A stretch of DNA of 64,000 nucleotides from Lytechinus pictus (lineage: Eukaryota > Echinodermata > Echinoidea > Temnopleuroida > Toxopneustidae), in contig NC_087252.1 in the NCBI RefSeq assembly GCF_037042905.1, positions 29,068,994 through 29,132,993 of the forward strand, read 5' to 3'. The notes under the pieces are model-generated. The model saw only the letters and a list, made by a program, of their open reading frames with translations. It had not been told where the DNA came from and ran no database searches. Below are positions 32,801 to 43,825 of the stretch, one piece after another. The translations under genes were made by a program, and so were the position numbers. Within the stretch, counting starts at the first letter, position 1; every line of letters begins with the position of its first letter.

Positions 32801-33307
32801 ATATATCTAAATAAATAGAGTAAAATTCACAGAGCAAAATGCTGAGAATTTCATCAAAATTTTGATAACAAATAACGAAGTTATTGAATTTCAATGATTT
32901 GCATAGTTCAGGTGAAATAGTTCTTGGCATGCCTTCATGAATATTCATTAGGTGGGCTGATGATATCACATCCCTACTTACCTTTTTCTTATGTTATTGA
33001 AATCATTTAATTGTTTCATTTTTTTTCATAAATGTGTTAAGGATATATCTCCATTATGATAAAATAAGTTGCAGCAAAAAATATCTAATGAACTTAATCT
33101 GTTGTCAATCCAATTATTTTAGTTCCTGGTAGAACATTTTCGAATAAACCTTATTTCATAATTATACTAAAATACTGAGAACAAATCGAGATATGACTTC
33201 ATCAGCCCATCCCTATACCTGGCTGGTTTATTACATTATATTAATCTCAACAACAAAGATTTCTTTTGACTTCAATATAGATTTGATGAAAAAATATCCA
33301 TAACAGT

Positions 33308-33643
33308 CAGGGGCGGATCCAGCTTTTTATAAAGGGGGGGGGGTTGGGGTGGTATGCGAGGGAGCGTAGCGACCGAGTCCAAGCGATTGGAGCGAGCGAG
33401 GGGGGAGGGTGTGGGAGGGGGGTGTCCCCCCTCCCACAGTAGGGAAAATTTTTGAAAATCTGTGTGTGAAAATGGCGTTTTCTTGCATCTAAAACACCAC
33501 TCTTTTTGGTATAGAGGTCGTTGCCAAATTAACCTCCATGAAAATTTGTAAAATAAAAAGATAAGATTTAAAAAAATGGTCCCCGGATTTTTTTTGGGGG
33601 GGTTGCAACCCCCCCCCACCCCCCCTCTAGATCCGCTTCTGAC
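33308..33643. mobile_element. Element with CAGGGGCGGATCCAG / CTAGATCCGCTTCTG ends
   Basis: Inverted ends of a family recognisable by GGCGGATCC plus poly-G/poly-C. It also contains gcgagggagcgtagcgaccgag. Boundaries are approximate. Confidence 0.65.
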
Positions 33644-33957
33644 AGTGCTCTTCAGTCGAATTAATGTTATCTGCTTCATTCTTGCCACTGATTTCCAAAC
33701 CAACTCGTGTTGCTTATTCGTCTGCTGCGTCAATAGATGATATATTTTCTAACGTCGATCCTCACTCTGATTCTTACAATCGCATACATTCGTAATTCCG
33801 AAGCTTCGTTAGTCCGAAGGTTCGGTTATTCCGAAGGTTCGTAATTCCGAAGGTTCGTTAGTCCGAAAACGAAATGAGGTTCGTAATTCCGAAGGTTCGT
33901 TAATCCGAAAACGAAATGAGGTTCGTAATTGCGAATGTTCGTTAGTCCGAATACGAA

Positions 33958-34599
33958 ATGATTAACGAACCTTATTTGTTCCCTCGGAAATATCCGTCCA
34001 TTTCCCCCATCTTAGCCCATTATCCACTTGCTCAATCGTTAAGCAATAACAACAACAACAACAACCCCAGTTCAAGTAAACGCAAAGTTATTGCAAAGAA
34101 TTTAGCTCGCCTAGGAGTCAATTTAGAAAATATTGATTATAAATTAACCTGGATTTCAAATTTTATATCAAGATCAATAAATCAGAAGAATAATCTTTAC
34201 TACAAAACAAAAGGTACCGAACAGTCAAAACGGAAATATACACTTTATAAAATCATGCTAATTCGCTTCGAAAAGAAAAATCATTTTATTAATCGTTTGC
34301 AAATCTTTAAAAATGACATGCAAAATACATGGAAGGTGATTAAACAAGCAATGAACTTGGTAAATAATAGATCGGAAGTGAATGAGATTAAATTTAACAA
34401 GTTAGTCGTAGTCGAGGATCCAAAAGACATTGTAAGTATTTTCATTACTTGTTTTTCTCTGACGGGTGACAATCTTGCTAAAATGAATCCTCCGGCAAAT
34501 AGAGATTTTACAGATTTTTTAGGCTATCAAAATCCAAATTATATCTTCTTTATACCAACAAATAAACGTGAAATTAGTAACATCATGAGCGCGAGCTGA
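33958..34599 (+). pseudogene. Non-LTR retrotransposon fragment (linker before reverse transcriptase)
   Basis: A 213-codon open frame. Its C-terminal two thirds resemble the segment between endonuclease and RT domains of Jockey/CR1-like LINE ORF2: NDMQNTWKVIKQAMN, then a stretch ending FITCFSLTGDNLAKM and YQNPNYIFFIPTNKREISNI. It stops at TGA just where the RT palm would begin. Both ends are truncated, so it is inactive debris inside the foldback element. Confidence 0.75.
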
Positions 34600-34889
34600 A
34601 AACATTTGATATTTTGATCTGAAAAAGGGTGAATTTAAGCACTATTTGAAGCACTGAATAGGAAAATTCTTAGGCATGGTGGGGGTCCTACAAAACGTCT
34701 TTCATTTACATATGCATTTCTGTCATTCATCATACCTACCAGATTTTCAGGGGGTGCTGCTTATGGAAAATAACACACGCAGCACCCCCAGGAAAATTTT
34801 GGGAGTGCTGAAGCACCCCCAGCACCGGCCCGCTTCCCAGGGCCATGTATGCTTTTTGTTGGAATTCCTTAAGAGGGTAGGTTTTGGTT
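34600..34889. repeat. Small repeat between the foldback arms
   Basis: gggggtgctgc / gcagcaccccc inverted words at 34750-34800; a separate element captured in the foldback. Confidence 0.5.
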
Positions 34890-35243
34890 ACACTTCGTAA
34901 TTCCGAAGGTTCGTAATTCCGATACACGTAAATTGCCTATACCTCGATGTTCGTTAATCCGAAAACGTAAAAGGGTTCGTTAATCCGAACATTTGTGGCG
35001 TGATTCCGAAGGTTCGATAATCCGAAAACGAAATAAGGTTCGATGTTCCGAAGGTTCGTTAGTCCGAAAACGAAATAAGGTCCGTTATTCATTTCGTTTT
35101 CGGAGTAACGAACGTTCGGAATTACGAACCTCATTTCGTTTTCGGACTAACGAACCTTCGGAAATACGAACCTTCGGAATAACGAAACTTCGGAATATCC
35201 GAACCTTCGGAATAACGAAGCTTTGGAATTACGAATGTATGCG

Positions 35244-36674
35244 GTATATACGTATCTCACTAATAATAATGGGAGCTCGAAATTCTTTGACATACAACAC
35301 CTTTTTTCAATGAAAAACATGTGTATCCAGCTGAAACACTAGCGTAATGAAAAATCTAAATTCGCACAGAACAATTTAAGCATATTGACTTGAAAATTTA
35401 AGCCCCGTTTTCAAGATTGAGCAGATTATTATTTCCTTCAACCGGCAATACGAGCTCAAAGCGCGAGCATAATTTCAAATTTTCAATTTTAATGTAATGA
35501 CCTGAAAGTTTTTTAATTTACCATTTTCTCCTTCCCTTATTCATTCACTTTTCTCTCTCTCTCTATCTTCTGTTCTTTCTTCGTTTCTCTCCTCTTCCTC
35601 CTTTTTTACTGCCTTTTTAAAATCTTTCCTCCCCCTCTTTTTGCGCAACCAATAGGGGGGGGGGCGCTTCGGTCCCCTGGCTATGTGTATTACCAACCAC
35701 TGACGATATTAAAGGAAACCAAAACAAATGAAGAGAAGCAATCCTATTGGAAAGAGTGAAATGAGACTGAGGAACAATTTAAAACAAGTTTCATCAAAAT
35801 CGGATAAGAAATTAGCAATAATTATGGACGTTTAAAAAGTGTTGCTGTACTTTTTTCTCAAATCGGCAACCATGCTTCAGAATCACAGATTTGGTGGACA
35901 GCACTCCAATTGTTTAGTACACAAATTTACAAATATTCCCCATTAACTTTCAAATTGCATCTCGCTCTCTTCTGTGTATAACATGGCGAAATATAATTTA
36001 CACCGCATATGTCAAGGTCAGGAGAAGATAATGTGAAATATGTAAAATAAAGGCGAAAATCTGAAAAATTTGTGTACAAAACAAATGGGGAGTTGACCAA
36101 GATCGGCCATTTTGAAGCCTGTTTGCCAATTTGAGGATCATCACAGAAAGAACAACAAGACTTTTCAAACTCTCATAACTCGCTTATTCTATAACCGATT
36201 TTGAGGAAACAAGTTTTAGATTGCTCCTCTCATTTTATTCTTTCTGATAAGATGGATTCTATCCTTGTATTTTGGTTTCCTTTAAAGGGACAAGAAAGTC
36301 CCGTGACACATATGGCATTACACACAAAATGTAGCATGAAAATGAACTGTCAATTAAATATTCTTACTAAGGGGCAAGATTGTCAGTTTTAAAATGACTA
36401 TTCTTCTTTCCAATTGGCTTTCAATGAAAGTGGACAATAGAAACTTTTTTAATTAAATGGTGCCACGAGTTAGTATAGAAAAACACGAGGGATTAAACGC
36501 ACTCCCATGCGCACTCACATCCCTACCAAAACACCTTAGCCTAATTTGGTTGTAAGCTTATAATTCGTTTCCTCTCCTGATCACACTTCACCTCCTTCTC
36601 CCTTTCTCTCTCGCCATGCACCCCTCTCTCCATTCTCAGTACTCTTAATGAATGTTTCGCAATTTTCTTTGACG
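35244..36674. other. No gene seen
   Basis: AT-rich intergenic sequence with a CT-rich stretch (35540-35650). Short frames only. Confidence 0.45.
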
Positions 36675-36902
36675 CTCCCCCGGGGGGGGGGGGCGGGGCA
36701 GTCAAATATATTGCTGTACACATGCGTGACCCCCCCAAAAAAAATGCGTTTAAAGGGGTGTTTTTTCAGCTTTGGACGCGGGCCGCGCGTGCACTCGTTA
36801 ACGGTATCAAAACTCACATTTTCAAGGAAAGGGTGGTTTTGAAAGACTGGTCAATGCTGGCCACGCATGTGTACCATATTTGACTGCCCCCAGCCCCCGG
36901 GG
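36675..36902. mobile_element. MITE with CCCCGGGGGGG ends and GCAGTCAAATAT arms
   Basis: Left cccccggggg...ggcagtcaaatat and right atatttgactgcccc...cccccgggg are inverted. No ORF. Confidence 0.75.
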
Positions 36903-37191
36903 AAGCTCCTTCACGATCAATGACTTTCTCTGCCTTAAAGAAAATGATAATCAGCTTCTACACCTTAAATAAGCTATTATTAAAAATGATCTGATTTATT
37001 ATTTCCATGCATTATTTGATCAAAGTTTGGTTATATAAATAAGTCACTTTCTGTACAATTTCTCAATCACAACAATTTTTTTGCACGAATCGATTGCGTA
37101 ACATACCTGCGATATATGTATGCAAATAAGAGGGTTTTAATGAGAATCGATCCATTATTTGTGAGCTTCTATTTCACACGTTTATCATTAT

Positions 37192-37350
37192 CAGGGGCGG
37201 ATCCAGGATATTGGAAGGGGACACATGTTCCCTAGGAAAATTTAACAAAAAAACAAAACAAGGGGGGGGGGGGGGTTCTCTGTTGTATGAACGACATATT
37301 CCGGCACGGCCAGCCGGATGTGCCCCCCCCCCCCGGATCCGCCACTGATC
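37192..37350. mobile_element. Short element with TCAGGGGCGGATCCAGG ends
   Basis: Right end ggatccgccactga mirrors the left; long G and C runs inside. Same general family as 33308-33643. Confidence 0.68.
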
Positions 37351-37494
37351 ATTAATCATATACATTTTCAATTAGATGTTTCAACTAAAAACATCTAACT
37401 CAATCATGGCCAAAATAAGACCCGTAACTTGCTTTCGTGATGGGGAGTAAATACTCGGAATATATACTTGTATAATGATGAAAACCATCGATGT

Positions 37495-37605
37495 AAAAAA
37501 AAGCTGGATGGAGCTCCTATATGCTTCCGGCACACGACCTTGAAGCACATAAAAATTATTCCACGACAATGATGACACAATTAACAGTATATGGGACCAT
37601 ACCAG
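37495..37605. repeat. Dispersed repeat D, partial
   Basis: ctggatggagctcctatatg...gacacaattaacagtat; shared with 40725-41150 and 42955-43235. Confidence 0.6.
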
Positions 37606-37607
37606 CG

Positions 37608-37815
37608 GCGTACCCAGGATTTTCCAAAAGGGGGGGGGCAATTTTTTGGGAGGATATTTCGTCCGCCAAAAAATTTGACAAGCAAAAAAAAAAAAAAAAA
37701 AAGGTCTTCAAGTTGCATTTATACATTACAAATTATTAATTTTGCTTCTCAGGGGAGGGGGGGGGGGCACGTCCCCTGGATCAGTTGTGACTCGTCAGGG
37801 GGGGGGGGCAGTCTG
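37608..37815. repeat. G-rich repeat remnant (ggcgtacccagg)
   Basis: Starts ccagcggcgtacccagg with poly-G and poly-A runs. Similar G-rich remnants at ~300-440, ~49625-49890 and 61950-62004. Only one end is clear. Confidence 0.5.
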
Positions 37816-37817
37816 CC

Positions 37818-38135
37818 CATTTACATCAACACTCGATATAGATCGACTAATGTAAATCTGGACTCACAATTTCGATATTCATTTACATCAACAGTCGATA
37901 TAGATCGACTGATGTAATTCTGGACTCACAATTTCGATATTCATTTACGTCAACACTCGATATAGATCGACTTATGTAAATCTGGACTCACAATATCATT
38001 TCCATCAACAGTTGATAAAGATCGACTAATGTAAATCTGGACTCACAATTTCGATATTCATTTACATCAATTAACAGTTGATATAGATCGACTAATGTGA
38101 ATCTGGACTCACAATTCGATATCATTTACATCAAT
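37818..38135. repeat. 62-bp minisatellite with an internal palindrome
   Basis: Five units. Each carries ttacatcaacagtcgat then atcgactgatgtaa, an inverted repeat within the unit, followed by ctggactcacaatttcgat. Confidence 0.9.
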
Positions 38136-38354
38136 CCAACAGTGCGAAATACTCGCTAACAATTTCAAGTCATCAATGAGTATCTGTCTCTTTGCAATAA
38201 TGAACATAGTTACAGGAAAACAAAGAGTGCCCAGCAAAATTAGAGGTTCCTAGCAAATTGTTGTTTATCATGTATAGAATACAAACTGTCCTATGATGTT
38301 TAAATGTACACCAATGACATCGGGAAAAAATATAACATTTTGTTCTAGGTACTG

Positions 38355-38475
38355 CCTCCTTGCCTAGGCAGCCCAGCTAAAGCCGGGGGTAATAATAATA
38401 GCAGGGCCCGCTGGGAGAACAGTTTCCAGAACTGAAGTGGCTTCCCTGGGTAAATAGACCTATATTATCATTATT
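38355..38475 (+). repeat. SINE family A-like tail fragment
   Basis: cccagctaaagccgggggtaataat then an AT tail. Confidence 0.55.
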
Positions 38476-40205
38476 ATTAATATATATTATTATTATGATA
38501 TACATATTCTATTTTTGGAAAGGGTTGTAATAAAATCACATCGCTATATTGATAAAAACATTCTTTCGTACTCAGAAATAGTATTTTGGGGGCTCGATTG
38601 CTTAGTTCCATCGAAAGATTAGCAACTGGCATTCCCTCGTCATATGAAAAAAAATCATGAATTTATCTTTCTTCAATTATAATATTAGCGATTTTAAAGC
38701 TTGTTGTTTACCATGCCAACCTATTTATGAAGTACGCCACCTTGTATTCCTCACAAGGTGATGATTCAAAATATGTATCATTAGGTTTCACGGGCCTAAT
38801 TACAACTGGCAGGCAAAATATATTTAAATTTGATATTGCTGATTGACAAAAATTAATGAATATGATTGACAATCTAACACTGATTCTTTAGGGAGGGAAC
38901 CTACTGAACTTCCTTTTTCAAATTGGAAAGATATATCACCACTTTGGAACTATTTTTTACTGGCGGAAGAATTAGGGCCATTTTACTCTCTCAAGTGATG
39001 AATTTGATCCTGTCAGGTGTAGTCTTCATAAATGCCAAATGAGCCGGACGAGGTACCCTTTCCTGGTCAGATATGGAATGCCAGACATATATCCTATCAA
39101 CTGGTAGTAAACATTCAACCCTCGAATATCCTCCTTATCTTTTATGATTTTTTTAAAGTGCCCCTTTAACACACGAGTCTATGGGAAATTATTTAGGCCT
39201 GTGATACCTTTATGGCATCGATATTTAAATTCGGCTCATGTAAAAGCCACCGCACACCTTACGACTGCTCGCGATCCGATTTTGGAACAAATCGCATTTT
39301 GCTCATTTTCTGAAAAATGTGAATGGAACATATCATTTTATTTGAGGTTAAAATTAATTGAATGAATACTAATATAACCATTTTGAAAGATTGCAAGCCT
39401 TAATTTCGGAGTAAAGGCCAAATTACTTTCAAATCGTAGCCAATCGTACGACTGCTATGACGTCATTACGACTAGATATTAAATTCGCTTTTATTCTAAG
39501 AAGGATGATCGCATAGTCACAGATTTGAAAATAGGTATTCGTACGATGATTTTGAACATTATACAGTACGATATTCAAATGTATTGTCAAATGTAAACTC
39601 CCCAAAGGTCTATTGATTTTCAAGAAATGTTTTAAACAGTACTCAGAGTGAAAAAAAACTAGATGCTTAAATGTTAAGGGTAATTTTAAAGAGTTTTTCG
39701 CAAGTGACGCGAATATGTTCACTTACCGTACGTTTCAACCTATTTCAATCCATTTTGATTATGAATTGAAATTAGCTTGAAACGTACGATAGGTAAACAT
39801 CGTTGTGTGTGTTCGATTCCGAAAATTATTAACGCACAAAATTAACGGGCACAACGAATAATTAACTCATTCTGAGTATTCGATAAAAAAAAACATACAA
39901 CACAAAATATTTCCAATAATTTGATGGCAATACAATCCTCCTCCTGTTACGCAGATAACTAGGCATGGCAATGTGTAGTATATCAGCAACATTAACACAC
40001 TGAATGATATCAGTATTGGAGGTAATTACACGCGAAATATAGTACACGATTGTTCTAGTTTTTGTTTTGTTCATTTATAATCAAACATATTATGGTTTTT
40101 TCTGTCGGACGATAAGGCAAAATTTCGTATATACTGAATCGTTAAGCAGGTTTCAGTTCTACAGGCACTAATTCAAATTTGCGTATTACCGTTCATTGCT
40201 ATCTT
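38476..40205. other. No gene seen; one small hairpin
   Basis: AT-rich. Hairpin at ~39727-39789 (cgtacgtttcaa...ttgaaacgtacg). Nothing else supported. Confidence 0.5.
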
Positions 40206-40362
40206 GGGAGCGTTTCATAAAAGGACTTGTCTGGCGTTTTATCCGACAAGTCCCATTTTATCCGACTGTTACCTTAGGAACAGTGCCTCTCAGCCAATCA
40301 ACATCAGGGAAAGATGTCAGATCTGAAAACTTGTCGAATGAAAATGATTTTGAAACGCTCCC
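40206..40362. mobile_element. Foldback MITE, GGGAGCGTTTCATAAAA type
   Basis: Ends gggagcgtttca / tgaaacgctccc; acttgtctgg / cttgtcgaat subterminal. Flanked by TTG on both sides. Confidence 0.75.
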
Positions 40363-40389
40363 TTGGTAATCAGATTTTTCCGACTATCA

Positions 40390-40657
40390 GGGGCCTGTCT
40401 TACAAAGAGTTGCAATTGATCCGATCAATCGTAACTATGGAAAGCCAGCAAAGTCCACATCTAAAATGAATGTTTGTTAAAAAAATTTACATATGAATGT
40501 ATATCCATAAATTTTTGGATTTCTTGACAATTTGGTATGTTTTCCTTTGTTTACAAAGGACATTTTGCAAATATCCTGCAGAAAAAAATGACACTGATTG
40601 ATTTCCATAGAGTTACGATTGATTGGATCAATCGTTACTCTTTGTAAGAGGGGGCCC
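40390..40657. mobile_element. Foldback MITE, GGGGCCTGTCTTACAAAGAG type
   Basis: Ends ggggcctgtcttacaaagag and ctctttgtaagag...ggccc, with gatccgatcaatcgtaact subterminal arms. Second copy at 58015-58281. Confidence 0.85.
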
Positions 40658-40724
40658 AGATCAGTCCTAACCCACGATGCAATTGACCCATAATGCATCA
40701 GTTGACTATTACCATTGATATCAA

Positions 40725-41150
40725 TAAACTGGATGGAGCTTGCATGCGCGCACCCACGACCTTTGAGGCCGAGGAAAAGTACTTCATGACACAATAAACA
40801 GTATAAAGGCCATATCAACGCGTTATGTACTCCACGTACACACACGCACACGCAATATAGTCTGCTTGGCAAACCATTCATTCGAGTCAAGAGTCTGAAT
40901 GTGCAGCCTACTAATGCCTTATGTACTGAAGGCCTGTATTGAAACAGCAAGTTTTGTATGTGCTAGTCTTTGCGCGGAGACCCAATTATTGATCAAAGTT
41001 TCAATCAGGGTCTGTGCCTGCAGACTACACTCAACATAAAAAGTGTGGAACTTTGCGCGCGCTTGACCTTTTGGTCAGTACTTTAATTGTTTCCGGTGGT
41101 CTCAAAATAGTGCGTGGAAGCTCTATCCACCTATTAATATCGATGGGTGT
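40725..41150 (+). repeat. Dispersed repeat D, longest copy
   Basis: Shares gatggagctt...cacgacctttgaggcc...catgacacaataaacagta, then tttccggtggtctcaaaa.ag.gcgtggaagctctatccacctatt, with 42955-43235. Contains a TATA-like gtataaagg. Identity unknown; an old LTR is one possibility. Confidence 0.6.
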
Positions 41151-41311
41151 TATGGGACAAATGACAAGCCCAAATCCCTCGTCATAAAATGGTGATATAA
41201 CAAGTATCTATATACACACCCGTTGCTGTTGGCGACACAATGTCAGTAAAAGTTTACACGTGGTGGATATAGAGACATTAAAAAAACTTTTTTTCAGAAT
41301 GTAAATGTCCT

Positions 41312-41579
41312 GGGGGTGTTTCACAAAGATTTAAGTATGGCTTGCAAGAAAATATTTGCAATCAATTGCAAATATTCTGTTGCAATTTTACAACTGATAG
41401 ATCAACGTTAGTTATAGCAAATCAGATTAAATTTCTTGTTCAAGGAGCAGATTGGCCATCAATCACTAATTTGCAATTAACTGCAAGACATATGATTGCT
41501 TTAGGGACCAAAAATAGACTTGCAATTGATCGCAAGTTTCTTGCAACACCCCATAAGTCAATCTTTGTGAAACACCCCC
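41312..41579. mobile_element. Foldback MITE, GGGGGTGTTTCACAAAGAT type
   Basis: Ends gggggtgtttcacaaagat / atctttgtgaaacacccc. Interior includes aatatttgcaatcaattgc; a related reverse copy is at ~11030-11265. Confidence 0.82.
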
Positions 41580-41984
41580 TGGAAAATCAAATAAACAAGA
41601 CCATTGTATAAACTAGTAGACAGCAGCATAACTATAATTATTCAAGATATATACACCATTGTGCAATTAATTATGTTCACAGAAAGAATGCTTGTTAACA
41701 TAGCAAATTACTCTTTAGTCGACAAAATAGGACGAAATCGAAAAGAAATATCTACATGATTACGAAAATGGAAGATTAACGCCTCCGGGCAAACTGAACA
41801 GAAAGACTGGCTTTGTAAAAAAAAATTATATATATAACTTTAAATACCGTGTGCACGACATGTTTAAGATTGCGGACACTTTGGGTAGACCTAGATATTT
41901 TTTGGTTACTTTTGGACATTTTATTGACATTAACAACGTTGGCAAACTCTACACAACATAACAAAATCAACGGTGGGTCCACAC

Positions 41985-42230
41985 CGAGAATTAGCGTTGT
42001 GGGCCAGTAGATTAGTTTTCTGACTTTGAAACAGAGAGTCGTGGGTTCGAATCCACGCCATGGCGTAATTTCCTTCAGCAAGAAATTCATCCACATTGTG
42101 CTGCACTCAACCCAGGTGAGATGAATGGGTACCTGGCAGGAATGTATTCCTTGAAATGCCACCGCGCTGTAGAAGGCTGCGGGGCTAAAGCCAGACTTAA
42201 AAAAAAAACAGGCGCTGTACTTTTCCTTCA
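41985..42230 (+). mobile_element. SINE family A
   Basis: gtgggttcgaatccacgcca (B box), cttcagcaagaaattcatcc, and the pyrimidine-rich 3' part. Confidence 0.82.
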
Positions 42231-42239
42231 AAGTATATG

Positions 42240-42719
42240 AACCTCTGATTGCCTTACCCCAATCCTTTTTGCAATAATGGTATTCATACACCTCTTTCAT
42301 TTGTAGTTTGAATGAGGAATATTATGAAAAATTATCAAGGTCTTTGAAGAAAATTAAGGCATCAAATGTCAAAATAACCACTTAGTTTGTTATTAAGTGA
42401 CTTTGCAATAATTTTTTTTCAATCCTGTCTTGACTACCTGCATACGTAAATAATCATGACTATAAATCGATTATCTGAAAGCAGTGGAAAAACTATCTTA
42501 TAGGGAATAAAGAATGATGGCATCGTTTCAATTAAATTGTTTTAATTATGTTTCTTCTATGTAGGATATCAGTCTGATACAAATGGTTGGCATCAAAATG
42601 TTCAATACATGAATTATGTAGGCCTATACGTCAAGCCTCAACATGTATCACTTCTTGTTTGTTTAGTCAATGCCACGTTGAAATCATTGGTATACATTAC
42701 ATATAGAATACCGAAGTAT
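42240..42719. other. No gene seen
   Basis: AT-rich intergenic sequence. Confidence 0.4.
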
Positions 42720-42939
42720 AACGTCAGTTGCCATGGTGTCATGGCGGGCTGGTTCTGAACAGAGTCGCAGCTGACGATCGTCTGTACACATTTGTATTTG
42801 GCTCGTCTGAAAGATAGCCTGCAAGCGATCAAATTGCGATAGCAGCCATTCTCTCCTATGAGAAACACACGCTTTCATTCGGCGGGTTCATTTGTGTAGA
42901 ACCAGGCCGCCATGACACTATGCATGGCAACTGGCGTCA
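42720..42939. mobile_element. MITE, ends AACGTCAGTTGCCATG
   Basis: ~40-bp inverted ends: gtcagttgccatg.gtgtcatggcgg and ccgccatgacac.atgcatggcaactgg. No ORF. Confidence 0.78.
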
Positions 42940-42954
42940 TCGCTTCGGTACACT

Positions 42955-43235
42955 ATTAAAGCTGAATGGAGCTGAAATCAGCACGTAATTCTATGACGCA
43001 CGCTTGCACGCATGACTTTTTGAGGCCAAGGCAAAATTCTCCATGACACAATAAACAGTAGGACCTATATGGGGCCCACATAAAGACGCGGAAAGTACTC
43101 CACGTACTCACAAGCACAGGCGAATAAAAAAGTGTGGAACCTCGTGCACAATTGACCTTTAGGAGTACTTCTTCTGTTTCCGGTGGTCTCAAAACAGCGC
43201 GTGGAAGCTCTATCCACCTATTGATATCGAGAGTT
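42955..43235 (+). repeat. Dispersed repeat D, second copy
   Basis: See 40725-41150; same order of blocks, with a shorter middle. Confidence 0.6.
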
Positions 43236-43657
43236 GGAATTCTATACGTCCATTTGTTCTTTATGAAAAGAAAAAAAAACCCAACCATCTAATGGTTGTA
43301 TGTTGTGCATATACTACGATCCTTAAGATCGATTCTTTGTTCCGAAGCTGTACTTATTCAGATTTAGGTTTTCATCAATCTTCCCTCTGAATTTTTCTTT
43401 CACCAACATACCGAAACAAATATCGGTAAAATCGGTATGGCATCAACAAGTAAGCGATGTCTATATCGATATCATAAGTTTCATCTGAACTGTAATTTCT
43501 ATTTCTCTTCTTCGGAGACGGATACATCAGAAAACCACGCCTTGATACCGGTCCTGCCAGGTGCTCCGTCTCTGCCGGTTAACATGTAAAGTCATTTGAA
43601 AGACACATCCGCGGTTCTGCCAAACAAGCGTTCTTGGATCAACCTAGATTTTAATGA
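43236..43657. other. 3' flank of the receptor gene
   Basis: Downstream of the receptor stop codon. No clear AATAAA on the minus strand; no other gene. Confidence 0.35.
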
Positions 43658-43825
43658 TCACGTCTTTCCCGCCATTATCTTTCCCCAGCCGACTCTTTTC
43701 TTTGGTGCCGGTTGAGGGCTGGTCTCCCGGCTATCATCGGGAGAGTCTGACTGGTCCGTGTTGGTCATCTTCACATGCTCAGTCTGATCTGTCATTTTAC
43801 GAACTGGAAACACTTTAAGCTTGGC
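43658..43825 (-). CDS. Receptor exon 11 (C-terminus and stop)
   Basis: AKLKVFPVRKMTDQTEHVKM, then an acidic Ser/Asp stretch and the basic end PKKRVGWGKIMAGKT before TGA. Acceptor cttgcag, phase 0. No obvious PDZ-binding terminus. Confidence 0.8.
   Translation of the reverse strand, partial: AKLKVFPVRKMTDQTEHVKMTNTDQSDSPDDSRETSPQPAPKKRVGWGKIMAGKT

Larger units (their letters stand above)
33781..35243. mobile_element. Foldback element with long inverted arms of CGAA-rich subrepeats
   Basis: Both ends begin CGCATACATTCGTAATTCC (24-bp arm ends with one mismatch). The arms (33781-33960 and about 34890-35243) consist of short subrepeats such as TTCGTTAGTCCGAAAACGAA in opposite orientations. No transposase is present; the interior holds a LINE fragment and another small repeat (~34740-34850). 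Confidence 0.88.

Noticed and set aside
37818-38135. CRISPR-like regular repeats
   Set aside because: Eukaryotic minisatellite without unique spacers.
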